A stretch of 12,976 bases of DNA from Pseudomonadota bacterium (GTDB lineage: Bacteria; Pseudomonadota; Gammaproteobacteria; Burkholderiales; Casimicrobiaceae): contig JAKPSO010000150.1 of the NCBI GenBank assembly GCA_029571495.1, positions 1 through 12,976 of the forward strand. Reading direction: 5' to 3'. The translations under genes were made by a program, and so were the position numbers. Below the pieces are notes generated by a model. The model ran no database searches and was not told the origin of the DNA. It saw nothing but the letters and a program-made list of their open reading frames with translations. Shown here in pieces: positions 1 to 6,321 of this stretch (position 1 is the stretch's first letter; every line of letters starts with the position of its first letter).

Positions 1-1
1 A

Positions 2-1198
2 TGGCGTTTCGAGTTTTCGCCAGAAATGTTCTCCAACACGGAGCTTGAATTCTCCAAGCGCGTAGTTGACACGGTCGTGGACGTCTACGGCGCAACGCCA
101 CAGAACAAAGTAATCATCAATTTGCCGACCACCGTCGAAAACGCGACGCCGAACTGCTACGCCGATCAAATCGAATGGATGCACCGCAATGTCGCTAAAC
201 GCGATTGCATCTTGATCTCGCTGCATCCGCACAACGACCGTGGCACCGGCACGGCGGCTGCGGAGTTGGGCTTGATGGCTGGCGCGGATCGTGTCGAAGG
301 CTGTTTGTTCGGCAGCGGCGAGCGCACGGGCAACGTCGACATCGTGAACCTCGCGCTCAATATGTACTCGCAAGGCGTGCATCCGAATCTCGATTTCAGT
401 GACATCGACGCAGTCAAAAAGACTGTTGAGTACTGCAATCAATTGCCCGTTCCGGCGCGTCATCCCTACGCCGGTGACTTGGTCTACACGAGCTTCTCCG
501 GGTCGCATCAAGACGCGATTAAGAAGGCATTCGCAGCGCGCGAAACCAACAACACGCAACTCTGGGACATGCCGTATTTGCCGATTGATCCGATGGACGT
601 TGGCCGCAGCTACGAAGCGATCATCCGCGTCAATTCGCAGTCCGGCAAGGGCGGCATCAGCTACCTTCTGCAAAACGAATACGGCGTCGATTTGCCGCGT
701 CGCATGCAAATCGAATTCTCGCAAGTCGTGCAGCGCGTGATGGACGACACCGGCAAAGAAATGACCGCGGATGACATTTGGAACATCTTCGACGCGGAGT
801 ACGTCAGCGGCGGCGCGCCTTACAAATACGTCGCACACAAACTCGCCGAAGATTCCTCGAAACCGGAAGCCGTCGAAGTGCAAGCGGAGGTCATTGTCGA
901 CGGCGACACACACAAAGCCACCGGCACCGGCAACGGACCGATTGATGCTTTTGTGTCTGCCATCGCGAGCCAGCTGCACGCACCCGTGAAAGTCATGGAC
1001 TACCACGAGCACGCCATCGGCCAAGGCGCAAACGCCACCGCCATCACCTACATCGAAATGCGCGTAGGCGACGGCCCCTCACTGCACGGCGTAGGCATGG
1101 ACAGCAACATCGTCACCGCGTCGTTCAAAGCGATTCTGAGTGGTCTGAATCGTGACGCCAAGCGCGTACGCGCGGCCGATTCTGTCGTCGCGAAGTAG
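2..1198 (+). CDS. leuA: 2-isopropylmalate synthase, 5'-truncated by window edge
   Basis: This is the C-terminal part of LeuA, which condenses acetyl-CoA with 2-oxoisovalerate in the first committed step of leucine biosynthesis in the cytosol. The reading frame is open from base 2, so the gene enters from the left. 398 residues are visible, and the long-form LeuA family is usually about 550-570, so roughly the first 160 are outside. The visible part begins in the TIM-barrel at WRFEFSPEMFSNTELEF. The metal-binding HPHND motif lies at about 224-238, followed by AAELGLMAGADRVEG and GERTGN, all typical of the catalytic barrel. From about base 880 the sequence becomes the regulatory LeuA dimer domain, with the GNGPIDAF motif near 929-952 that is associated with leucine feedback binding. 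The stop is TAG at 1196. A GC-rich palindrome follows at once. Identification is very secure. Confidence 0.97.
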   Translation, partial: WRFEFSPEMFSNTELEFSKRVVDTVVDVYGATPQNKVIINLPTTVENATPNCYADQIEWMHRNVAKRDCILISLHPHNDRGTGTAAAELGLMAGADRVEGCLFGSGERTGNVDIVNLALNMYSQGVHPNLDFSDIDAVKKTVEYCNQLPVPARHPYAGDLVYTSFSGSHQDAIKKAFAARETNNTQLWDMPYLPIDPMDVGRSYEAIIRVNSQSGKGGISYLLQNEYGVDLPRRMQIEFSQVVQRVMDDTGKEMTADDIWNIFDAEYVSGGAPYKYVAHKLAEDSSKPEAVEVQAEVIVDGDTHKATGTGNGPIDAFVSAIASQLHAPVKVMDYHEHAIGQGANATAITYIEMRVGDGPSLHGVGMDSNIVTASFKAILSGLNRDAKRVRAADSVVAK

Positions 1199-1207
1199 CC
1201 TCGCATT

Positions 1208-1228
1208 CCCTCCCCTTCAAGGGGAGGG
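1208..1228. repeat. 21-bp GC-rich palindrome, possible leuA terminator or dispersed repeat
   Basis: CCCTCCCCTT and AAGGGGAGGG flank a single C, giving a perfect 21-bp palindrome ten bases after the leuA stop. As RNA it would fold to an 8-bp GC-rich stem with a 5-nt loop. Only two Ts follow on the + strand, so it is a poor classical rho-independent terminator. From memory, near-identical CCCTCCCCTT-type palindromes occur in intergenic spaces of many proteobacterial genomes, which fits a dispersed repeat. That was not checked here. Confidence 0.6.
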
Positions 1229-1301
1229 TTAGTGTGGGGATGGTTTCCCGCGAGAACCGGCAGCCGCATGTCAGGCCGCGCGGTACGCTGAAGTCGAGAT
1301 T

Positions 1302-1835
1302 ATGAAAATTGTCTATCGTCGAGCGACGCTCGAAGATGCGTCTCCGGTTGCGCGCGTGCACTGTGCGAGTTGGCGCAGCACCTATCCTGGCCTCATCCCC
1401 GATCACGTGATTGACGCATGGGCGGACATTGAGCGCCGCACCGACGGCTGGCGCAGAATCATCAACGAGCGTCCCGAAACCCTCTGGCTCGCGGCGCGCG
1501 ACGGCGAGGTCGTCGGTTTCGCCGACGGCGGCGTCGCGCGCGTGCCGAACGACGGCATGGCCGGGCAATTGTTCGGCATCTACCTGTTGGCAACAGCGCA
1601 ACGCAGTGGAATCGGCCGCGAGCTTGTATCCCGCGTGTTTTCCGACTTGCGCAAGGCGGGACTTGGCAGCGCACGCGTGGAGGTACTCAAAGGCAATCTT
1701 CCCGCGATCCGCTTCTACGAAAGCCTCGGCGCTCGACTCATACGAGACGCACTGTTCGAGATGATGGGCGAATCCATGATTGAACTCGTTTATGGGTGGG
1801 ACGAATTGCCGCGCGTGGATGGTGGCCACGACTGA
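1302..1835 (+). CDS. GNAT-family N-acetyltransferase
   Basis: A 177-residue stand-alone Gcn5-related acetyltransferase domain, expected to transfer acetyl from acetyl-CoA to an amine. The N-terminal strand YRRATLEDASPVARVH (5-20) is the usual GNAT opening. The core strand FGIYLLATAQRSGIGREL (91-108) carries the pyrophosphate-binding Q-x-x-G-x-G/A signature (Q100, G103, G105). NLPAIRFYESLGA (132-144) is motif B, with the conserved Asn and Tyr of the family. The length is normal for a single-domain GNAT. ATG 1302 is chosen because the domain begins almost immediately; the upstream ribosome site is weak. It lies 103 bp after leuA and may be transcribed separately. The substrate cannot be inferred: the family spans antibiotics, polyamines, protein N-termini and small metabolites, and the neighbours do not decide it. 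Confidence 0.9.
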   Translation: MKIVYRRATLEDASPVARVHCASWRSTYPGLIPDHVIDAWADIERRTDGWRRIINERPETLWLAARDGEVVGFADGGVARVPNDGMAGQLFGIYLLATAQRSGIGRELVSRVFSDLRKAGLGSARVEVLKGNLPAIRFYESLGARLIRDALFEMMGESMIELVYGWDELPRVDGGHD

Positions 1836-1864
1836 TCGTTTTGTTCACTCATATAGCTCTGCCG

Positions 1865-1885
1865 ATGAGTGGCCGGCTCATTTTT
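1865..1885 (+). terminator. weak stem-loop plus T-run after the GNAT gene
   Basis: ATGAG at 1865-1869 pairs with CTCAT at 1877-1881 across a 7-nt GC-rich loop, and five Ts follow from 1881. This sits 30 bases after the acetyltransferase stop and has the layout of a short intrinsic terminator. The stem is only 5 bp, so the call is tentative. Confidence 0.35.
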
Positions 1886-1997
1886 GCGGTTGCTCCGCCG
1901 CTCCTTACGAGCGAAGAATCGCCGATTTCAGGCGCAGCCCAGTACCGCACCCCAAACGGTGCCTGATCAAGTTGGCGTGCAAGCCGGAGTATGCGTT

Positions 1998-2117
1998 ACA
2001 GCTTTTGACGTCAAGCGACCACCGAGCGGTCACTTCATGCGTTTTTTTCTTATTGTGGACTTTGCGAAATAAATGACCGTAAGGACCGTTGGGCGGTCGT
2101 TCAACGGCAAAAGCTGT
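1998..2117. repeat. 120-bp REPIN-like inverted-repeat element, copy A
   Basis: The element starts ACAGCTTTTG and ends CAAAAGCTGT, perfect 10-bp terminal inverted repeats. The left arm (1998-2040) and the reverse complement of the right arm (2073-2117) match at about 27 of their first 34 positions. Each arm carries its own small hairpin (GACC..GGTC around 2017-2031, GACCG..CGGTC around 2084-2098). The middle (2041-2072) is AT-rich with a T7 run. A second element of exactly the same length and architecture lies at 6161-6280. Two inverted copies of a palindromic unit at fixed spacing is the layout of a REP doublet (REPIN/BIME) or a tiny MITE. No clear target-site duplication is visible. Confidence 0.7.
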
Positions 2118-2234
2118 CGATGCGAATTCTCGTACGCACCGGTGGCGCTTGCGGAAACATTTTTCGGCCCGATGTCTGGTTTCCGCCAGCGGCGACGTTT
2201 CTACACGCACCCCTATTCTTTTCATGAGGTTGCC

Positions 2235-4664
2235 GTGGTGTTTCTCTGGTCACTCTCTTCTTGCCGCTCCGTGCGGGTCTTTCGAGCTTTGGGCGTTCGT
2301 GTCGCGGTCGCCGCACTTGGTTGTGTCGCTGCAATGTCCGCTCAAGCGCAGCCATACAGCTCAATTTCTGTCGGCTTCAGCCACGTTTGTGCGGTTCGTA
2401 CGAACGGCGGCGTGCAGTGTTGGGGACGAAATCAGTTCGGGCAACTCGGCAACGGCATGACCACTGACGCCGTGATGCCGGTGGACGTGATCGGTATCAG
2501 TTCTGCGATCGCTGTAACGAGTGGGAACGGGTTCAGTTGCGCCCTGTTGCAAGGAGGCCGCGTGCAGTGCTGGGGCGAGAATTCCAGCTATCAGCTAGGC
2601 AACGGTTCGCCCACATCCTCGTCAACACCGAAGGATGTCTCGACAAATAAAGTGTTTGCTGCCATCTCCGCGGGTAGTGCACATGTTTGCGGTGTGCTCA
2701 CGTCAGGTAGCTACGCGTGTTGGGGCAACAACGGGTCCGGTCAACAGGGGGACCTCACGACCAGCGTGAATGGGACCCCGTATACTGGCACGAATCTGGT
2801 GACCAATGCAATTGCGGTGACTTCAGGTAGTTCACATACATGTGTGCTGTTGGCAACCAATGAGGTCAAATGCTGGGGGGCCAATCAGAGCGGGCAGTTG
2901 GGCCTGGGGTATGCGAGCACCATGGTTACATCACCGGCACTAGTGCCCAACCTGACCAACGCCACGGGCGTTGCGGCAGGCGGTGCGCACACCTGCGCGC
3001 GCATCACGATTGGCCAAGCGCTTTGCTGGGGCGGAAATTTCCAAGGGCAATTAGGCGTGAATCCCAGTATTGCGACCAGTTCGAACATCCCGCAGCCTGT
3101 TGCGAATCTGATTCTCGCGGGAGTGAGCGTTGCTGCCGTCAGCGCGGGCATTGACCAGACCTGTGCGCTGCTCGCAGACCAGACCGTCCGATGCTGGGGC
3201 GCAAACCAGTACGGGCAACTGGGTAACGGCACGCGCACCGACAGTTTCAATGCGGTGACCGTGGTTGGCGCAAGCAACTTGCAATCCGTCAGCGCCGGCA
3301 CCTACCAAACATGTGGCGTCACCTCGACCGGCGCGGCTCTGTGCTGGGGAGGGGGGGATCAGGGGAGCACGGGCGGCAGCCCGCCAGTCACGGTCTATGC
3401 CCTGGGCGGTGCCACTGGCGTGGCGGCGGGTGGGGCGTCGAGTTGCGCGCTACTGGGTGGAGCGGTGAAGTGTTGGGGCGAGAACAGTTCGGGTGCGCTG
3501 GGAAACGGTACGTTGCTGGATAGCGCGATTCCTGTCGCAGTAACAGGCATGAACAGCGCCACGGCGATTGCTGCAGGTGGTCGGCATCACTGCGCGCGCC
3601 TCGCCACGGGCGCGGTGCAATGCTGGGGAGCCAATGACTGGGACACGCTCGGACATGTTGGGCAGGTGGGGGACAGTGCCGTTCCCCTGAACGTGACCAA
3701 TCTGACGACGGCGGCAGCCGTGAGTGCAGGCGGATCGCATAGCTGCGCGGCGCTTCAAAATCAGACAGTTCAGTGCTGGGGTCAAGGCATTTATGGTCAA
3801 CTCGGCGCAGACCTGCCGTCTGGCAATAGCTCGGCCACGCCGCTCGCGGTGGGCGGAATCAACGCCGCGGTCGGTATCGCTGCTGGTGGCAAATTCAGCT
3901 GCGCTCTGCTCGTCGGTGGCGGCGTAAAGTGTTGGGGTGCCAATGACGCAGCGCAACTAGGCAATGGTCTGGTGAATGCGGGCAGCAGTACGCCAGTCAC
4001 CGTCGCCAGCGTCAGCACGGTCACCGCGATTGCGGCGGGCAACCAGCACGCCTGTGCCTTGCAGTCCAACCAAACCGTGTGGTGTTGGGGCGCGAACGCA
4101 TTCGGACAAATCGGTGGCGGCGCCGTCGGCCCCTACTGGGCGGGCGCTCAGGTGCTGGGCATTAATAACGCCACGGCGATTGCCGCCGGCGGTGACCACA
4201 CCTGCGCGCTGCTCAGCACAGGCGGCGTGCGCTGCTGGGGCTCGGGGTCATACGGGGAATTAGGTAACAACGGCAACACTCACAGCCACACGCCGGTCTC
4301 AGTGCTGGGGATCACCAACGCCACGCACATCGCTGCTGGGTATTACCACACCTGTGCCCGCCTCGCTACGGGCAGTGTGACGTGCTGGGGCTATAGTCCA
4401 TACGGTCGACTGGGCGACGGCTCCGGACAAATGAGCCGGCTAGCGCCGCAGTACATTGCTTCAGGCGTGTGCAGCATGGACCTGGACGGCGATGGCGTCG
4501 TGAGTGCGACGGGCGACGGGTTGATGCTCGTGCGTGCGCTCCTCGGGTTTAGCGGCGGCGCCGTCACCACGAACGCCGCGGCCGCCAGCGGGACACGGCG
4601 CAGCTGGGGCGAAATTCGTGCGCATCTGAAGACTAGTTGCGGCGTGCAGGGATTGCCACCGTGA
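2235..4664 (+). CDS. secreted RCC1-repeat (14 blades) protein with dockerin-like tail
   Basis: An 809-residue exported protein of unknown function. I place the start at GTG 2235 (GTG 2238 is equally possible) because an AGG lies 5-8 bases upstream and it gives a good Sec signal peptide: an Arg-containing n-region, a hydrophobic core VAVAALGCVAAM, and a cut near SAQA. The ATG at 2073 lies inside a repeat element without a ribosome site. Residues 40 to about 745 form fourteen RCC1-type repeats of about 50 residues, each with a C-x8-9-C-W-G motif followed by a loop such as FGQLGNG. RCC1 propellers have seven blades, so this suggests two tandem propellers. The regular Cys pairs fit disulfides outside the cytoplasm. 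The tail (about 746-809) has a calcium-loop-like DLDGDG (D749, D751, D753) with LMLVRALLGFSG, as in dockerin/EF-hand repeats, plus two Cys. Likely roles are surface adhesion or protein binding; this is inference. Confidence 0.88.
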   Translation: MVFLWSLSSCRSVRVFRALGVRVAVAALGCVAAMSAQAQPYSSISVGFSHVCAVRTNGGVQCWGRNQFGQLGNGMTTDAVMPVDVIGISSAIAVTSGNGFSCALLQGGRVQCWGENSSYQLGNGSPTSSSTPKDVSTNKVFAAISAGSAHVCGVLTSGSYACWGNNGSGQQGDLTTSVNGTPYTGTNLVTNAIAVTSGSSHTCVLLATNEVKCWGANQSGQLGLGYASTMVTSPALVPNLTNATGVAAGGAHTCARITIGQALCWGGNFQGQLGVNPSIATSSNIPQPVANLILAGVSVAAVSAGIDQTCALLADQTVRCWGANQYGQLGNGTRTDSFNAVTVVGASNLQSVSAGTYQTCGVTSTGAALCWGGGDQGSTGGSPPVTVYALGGATGVAAGGASSCALLGGAVKCWGENSSGALGNGTLLDSAIPVAVTGMNSATAIAAGGRHHCARLATGAVQCWGANDWDTLGHVGQVGDSAVPLNVTNLTTAAAVSAGGSHSCAALQNQTVQCWGQGIYGQLGADLPSGNSSATPLAVGGINAAVGIAAGGKFSCALLVGGGVKCWGANDAAQLGNGLVNAGSSTPVTVASVSTVTAIAAGNQHACALQSNQTVWCWGANAFGQIGGGAVGPYWAGAQVLGINNATAIAAGGDHTCALLSTGGVRCWGSGSYGELGNNGNTHSHTPVSVLGITNATHIAAGYYHTCARLATGSVTCWGYSPYGRLGDGSGQMSRLAPQYIASGVCSMDLDGDGVVSATGDGLMLVRALLGFSGGAVTTNAAAASGTRRSWGEIRAHLKTSCGVQGLPP

Positions 4665-4794
4665 CGGTGAACGTCAAAGCGATATAGCGCGGGTTGATCG
4701 GACTGGCAAGTGATCGCGATTGCGCGTGGCGCCGATGGGCGGCCGCGTCGCTCGCAGGATTGAGCCCTGCGGCGCAGGCGTGAACGAGTCGCGG

Positions 4795-4800
4795 CTACAC
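4795..4800 (+). promoter_or_regulatory. putative -10 box (TACACT) giving a near-leaderless mRNA for the dehydrogenase
   Basis: TACACT lies 8 bases before the ATG of the downstream dehydrogenase, and there is no purine-rich ribosome site between them. A sigma-70 transcript from this -10 would begin at or next to the ATG. No good -35 is visible at normal spacing. The gap before it (4665-4794) also contains a short hairpin, CCTGC-GGC-GCAGG, at 4766-4778. Confidence 0.35.
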
Positions 4801-4808
4801 TCGTTTCT

Positions 4809-5903
4809 ATGACTCATCGCTCCATTCACCCCGATACGCTCCACCGCTGGGTGGCCGATTTATTTTTGGCGGCGGGTTCGTCGGCCAACGAGGCGAAGCT
4901 CACGGCGGACCATTTGGTGCTGTCGAACTTGAGCGGGCACGATTCGCATGGCGTGGGCATGGTGCCGCGTTATGTGAAGGCGATCGCGGCGGGTGAGTTG
5001 GTGTTGAACACTGACGTTGAGGTGGTGACCGACACTGGCAGTTTGCTGGTGATCGACGCGCATCGCGGCATTGGGCAGAGCGTGACGCATCAGGCGATGG
5101 GCATCGCGATCAAACGCGCGAAAGACACTGGCGTGTGCGTGATGGGCCTTCGCAATTCGCATCACCTCGGGCGCGTCGGGCATTGGGCGGAGCAGGCGGT
5201 CGAAGAGGGCTTGATCTCGGTGCACTTCACCAATGCCGTCAGCCAGCATTGGGTCGCGCCGTACGGCGGCGCGGAAGCGCGCTTCGTGACCAACCCGTTT
5301 ACCGTCGGCATTCCGCGACCGGCCGCTGACGTCGGCCCGATTCTTTTGGACTTCGCGACGAGCGCGATTGCGCAGGGCAAAGTGCGTGTGGCGTACAACG
5401 CGCAGAAGCAAACGCCCGAAGGCGCGTTGATCGATCACGAAGGCTTTCCAACGACGAACCCTGGCGTGTTGTTTGAGCCGGTAAACGGGCGCATCGGTGC
5501 GCTGACGACGATGGCCGCGCACAAGGGATATGCGCTTGCGATGGTGTGCGAACTCCTCGGCGCGGCGCTGACTGGCGGCTCGGTGACGATCCCGAAAAAT
5601 CAACCGAAGGCTGGCGTGTGGAACAACATGCTGACCATCGTGTTTGACCCAGCGCGCTTCGGAACGCAGAGCGCGTTTGAGGTCTCGACGCGTGAGTTCG
5701 TCGAGTGGGTGAAGTCCGCGCGCCTTGCCGAAGGCCACGACGAAATCCTGATGCCCGGCGACCCGGAGCGCAAGTCGCGCATCGCACGTGCCAGCGCAGT
5801 GCCGATTGACGCAGGCACGATTGCGGAGATGGACGCTGCGGCGGAAACTGTGAAGTCTCTAAGCGGCAAAGGGCCGGGGCCGTTGTCAGCTTTGATGCAC
5901 TAG
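4809..5903 (+). CDS. hcxB: malate/L-lactate dehydrogenase-family oxidoreductase (YbiC/HcxB-like)
   Basis: A 364-residue NAD(P)-dependent 2-hydroxycarboxylate dehydrogenase of the LDH2/MDH2 family, which interconverts 2-hydroxy acids and 2-oxo acids in the cytosol. Family signatures are in order: HDSHGVGMVPRYV (44-56), NSHHLGRVGHWAEQA (116-130, with the catalytic-region histidines), TNPFTVGIPRP (161-171), DFATSAIAQGKVR (181-193) and HKGYALAMVCELLGAALTGG (238-257). The length matches the E. coli YbiC/HcxB type (about 361), and recalled YbiC sequence matches through these blocks better than ureidoglycolate or sulfolactate dehydrogenases. The exact substrate (2-hydroxyglutarate, phenyllactate, malate) is not decidable from sequence. 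ATG 4809 is the first in frame and lies just after a TACACT box, so translation may be leaderless. It converges with the DUF3047 gene across a repeat-rich gap. Confidence 0.9.
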   Translation: MTHRSIHPDTLHRWVADLFLAAGSSANEAKLTADHLVLSNLSGHDSHGVGMVPRYVKAIAAGELVLNTDVEVVTDTGSLLVIDAHRGIGQSVTHQAMGIAIKRAKDTGVCVMGLRNSHHLGRVGHWAEQAVEEGLISVHFTNAVSQHWVAPYGGAEARFVTNPFTVGIPRPAADVGPILLDFATSAIAQGKVRVAYNAQKQTPEGALIDHEGFPTTNPGVLFEPVNGRIGALTTMAAHKGYALAMVCELLGAALTGGSVTIPKNQPKAGVWNNMLTIVFDPARFGTQSAFEVSTREFVEWVKSARLAEGHDEILMPGDPERKSRIARASAVPIDAGTIAEMDAAAETVKSLSGKGPGPLSALMH

Positions 5904-5950
5904 CGCGATCGCTCATTCGCTGATTTCCTGTGACGGGAAGCGCGGGCACC

Positions 5951-6129
5951 AATCCACCGAACTTAAGCGGTTCGCGCGCGATTTTTTTGACACAGATTTC
6001 ACTGATGAGTCAGTTGATTTACACAGATTTTTACGAACCAACCTCTCGCGAAACGTGTTCTATCAATCTGTGTTCATCTGTGTAAATCTGTGGCAAAAAA
6101 TTGTTCGCCTCGCTTTAGTTCGGTGGATT
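5951..6129. repeat. 179-bp imperfect inverted repeat with phased CACAGAT heptamers
   Basis: The outer arms AATCCACCGAACT (5951-5963) and AGTTCGGTGGATT (6117-6129) are a perfect 13-bp inverted pair. Pairing continues inward with small gaps through AAGCG/CGCTT and the T-run/A-run (about 5981-5988 and 6095-6100) into CACAGATTT (5991-5999) facing AAATCTGTG (6084-6092). In the right arm ATCTGTG occurs at 6066, 6076 and 6086, exactly 10 bp apart. In the left arm CACAGAT (5991), CACTGAT (6000) and CACAGAT (6022) follow a similar looser phase. No reading frame lies inside. It resembles a non-autonomous MITE-like or long-hairpin intergenic element. From memory, CACAGAT-rich intergenic repeats are seen in other bacterial genomes. 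Confidence 0.7.
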
Positions 6130-6130
6130 G

Positions 6131-6145
6131 GGGCGGGCACCGCCC
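6131..6145. repeat. short GC hairpin between the two repeat elements
   Basis: GGGCGG (6131-6136) pairs with CCGCCC (6140-6145) around GCA. It directly abuts the 179-bp inverted repeat and has no T-run on either strand, so it is not a clear terminator. Confidence 0.4.
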
Positions 6146-6160
6146 ACTTCACTCTGCCCA

Positions 6161-6280
6161 ATAGCTTTTTGGCACGAACGACTGCCCAGTGATCGTTCGC
6201 GACATTTTTGCCTAGATGTCGATAATGCCACTAATGACGCTGCAACGACCGCCCGCTGGTCGTTGCAGCGTTAAAGCTGT
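6161..6280. repeat. 120-bp REPIN-like inverted-repeat element, copy B
   Basis: Same length and layout as the element at 1998-2117. The ends are ATAGCTTT and AAAGCTGT, and two facing hairpin units are separated by an AT-rich middle. The left unit has CGAACGA/TCGTTCG (6175-6181 and 6193-6199). The right unit is a perfect 13-bp stem, CGCTGCAACGACC/GGTCGTTGCAGCG (6238-6250 and 6258-6270), with a 7-nt loop. By eye, identity to copy A is about 55-60%, highest at the ends, at the CGACC cores and at the AATGAC just inside the right arm. It lies between convergent genes, where its strong hairpin could also stop transcription or protect mRNA 3' ends from either side. Confidence 0.7.
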
Positions 6281-6321
6281 TTGTATCCCGTCAGTATCTG
6301 GCAAAGTGCATTTGCCGCGAT

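Larger units (their letters stand above)
1836..2234. other. gene-free gap between the GNAT and RCC1 genes
   Basis: I see no credible gene in this 399-base stretch. It holds a weak terminator-like hairpin at its left end, a short GCACC/GGTGC hairpin at 1947-1962, and a 120-bp inverted-repeat element at 1998-2117. The open frame that continues into the RCC1 protein begins inside the right arm of that element and lacks a ribosome site or protein-like character there, so it is treated as non-coding up to the GTG start near 2235. The promoter of the RCC1 gene should lie between about 2118 and 2225; I could not pick a convincing -35/-10 pair. Confidence 0.5.

Noticed and set aside
1125..1829. 234-codon minus-strand frame across the leuA end and GNAT gene
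   Set aside because: It crosses the palindrome and two real genes; the PTLTLPLKGRE string it contains is just the translated repeat.
4657..4669. CACCGT-G-ACGGTG palindrome over the RCC1 stop codon as a terminator
   Set aside because: The loop would be one base and no T-run follows, so it is unlikely to function; probably chance.
4860..5738. 292-codon minus-strand open frame opposite the dehydrogenase
   Set aside because: Arg/His-rich antisense shadow of a clearly conserved gene, with no family match.
5991..6092. CRISPR-like array from the repeated CACAGAT units
   Set aside because: Units are 7 bp with 3-bp gaps and switch orientation; there are no spacer-sized unique segments and no cas genes.
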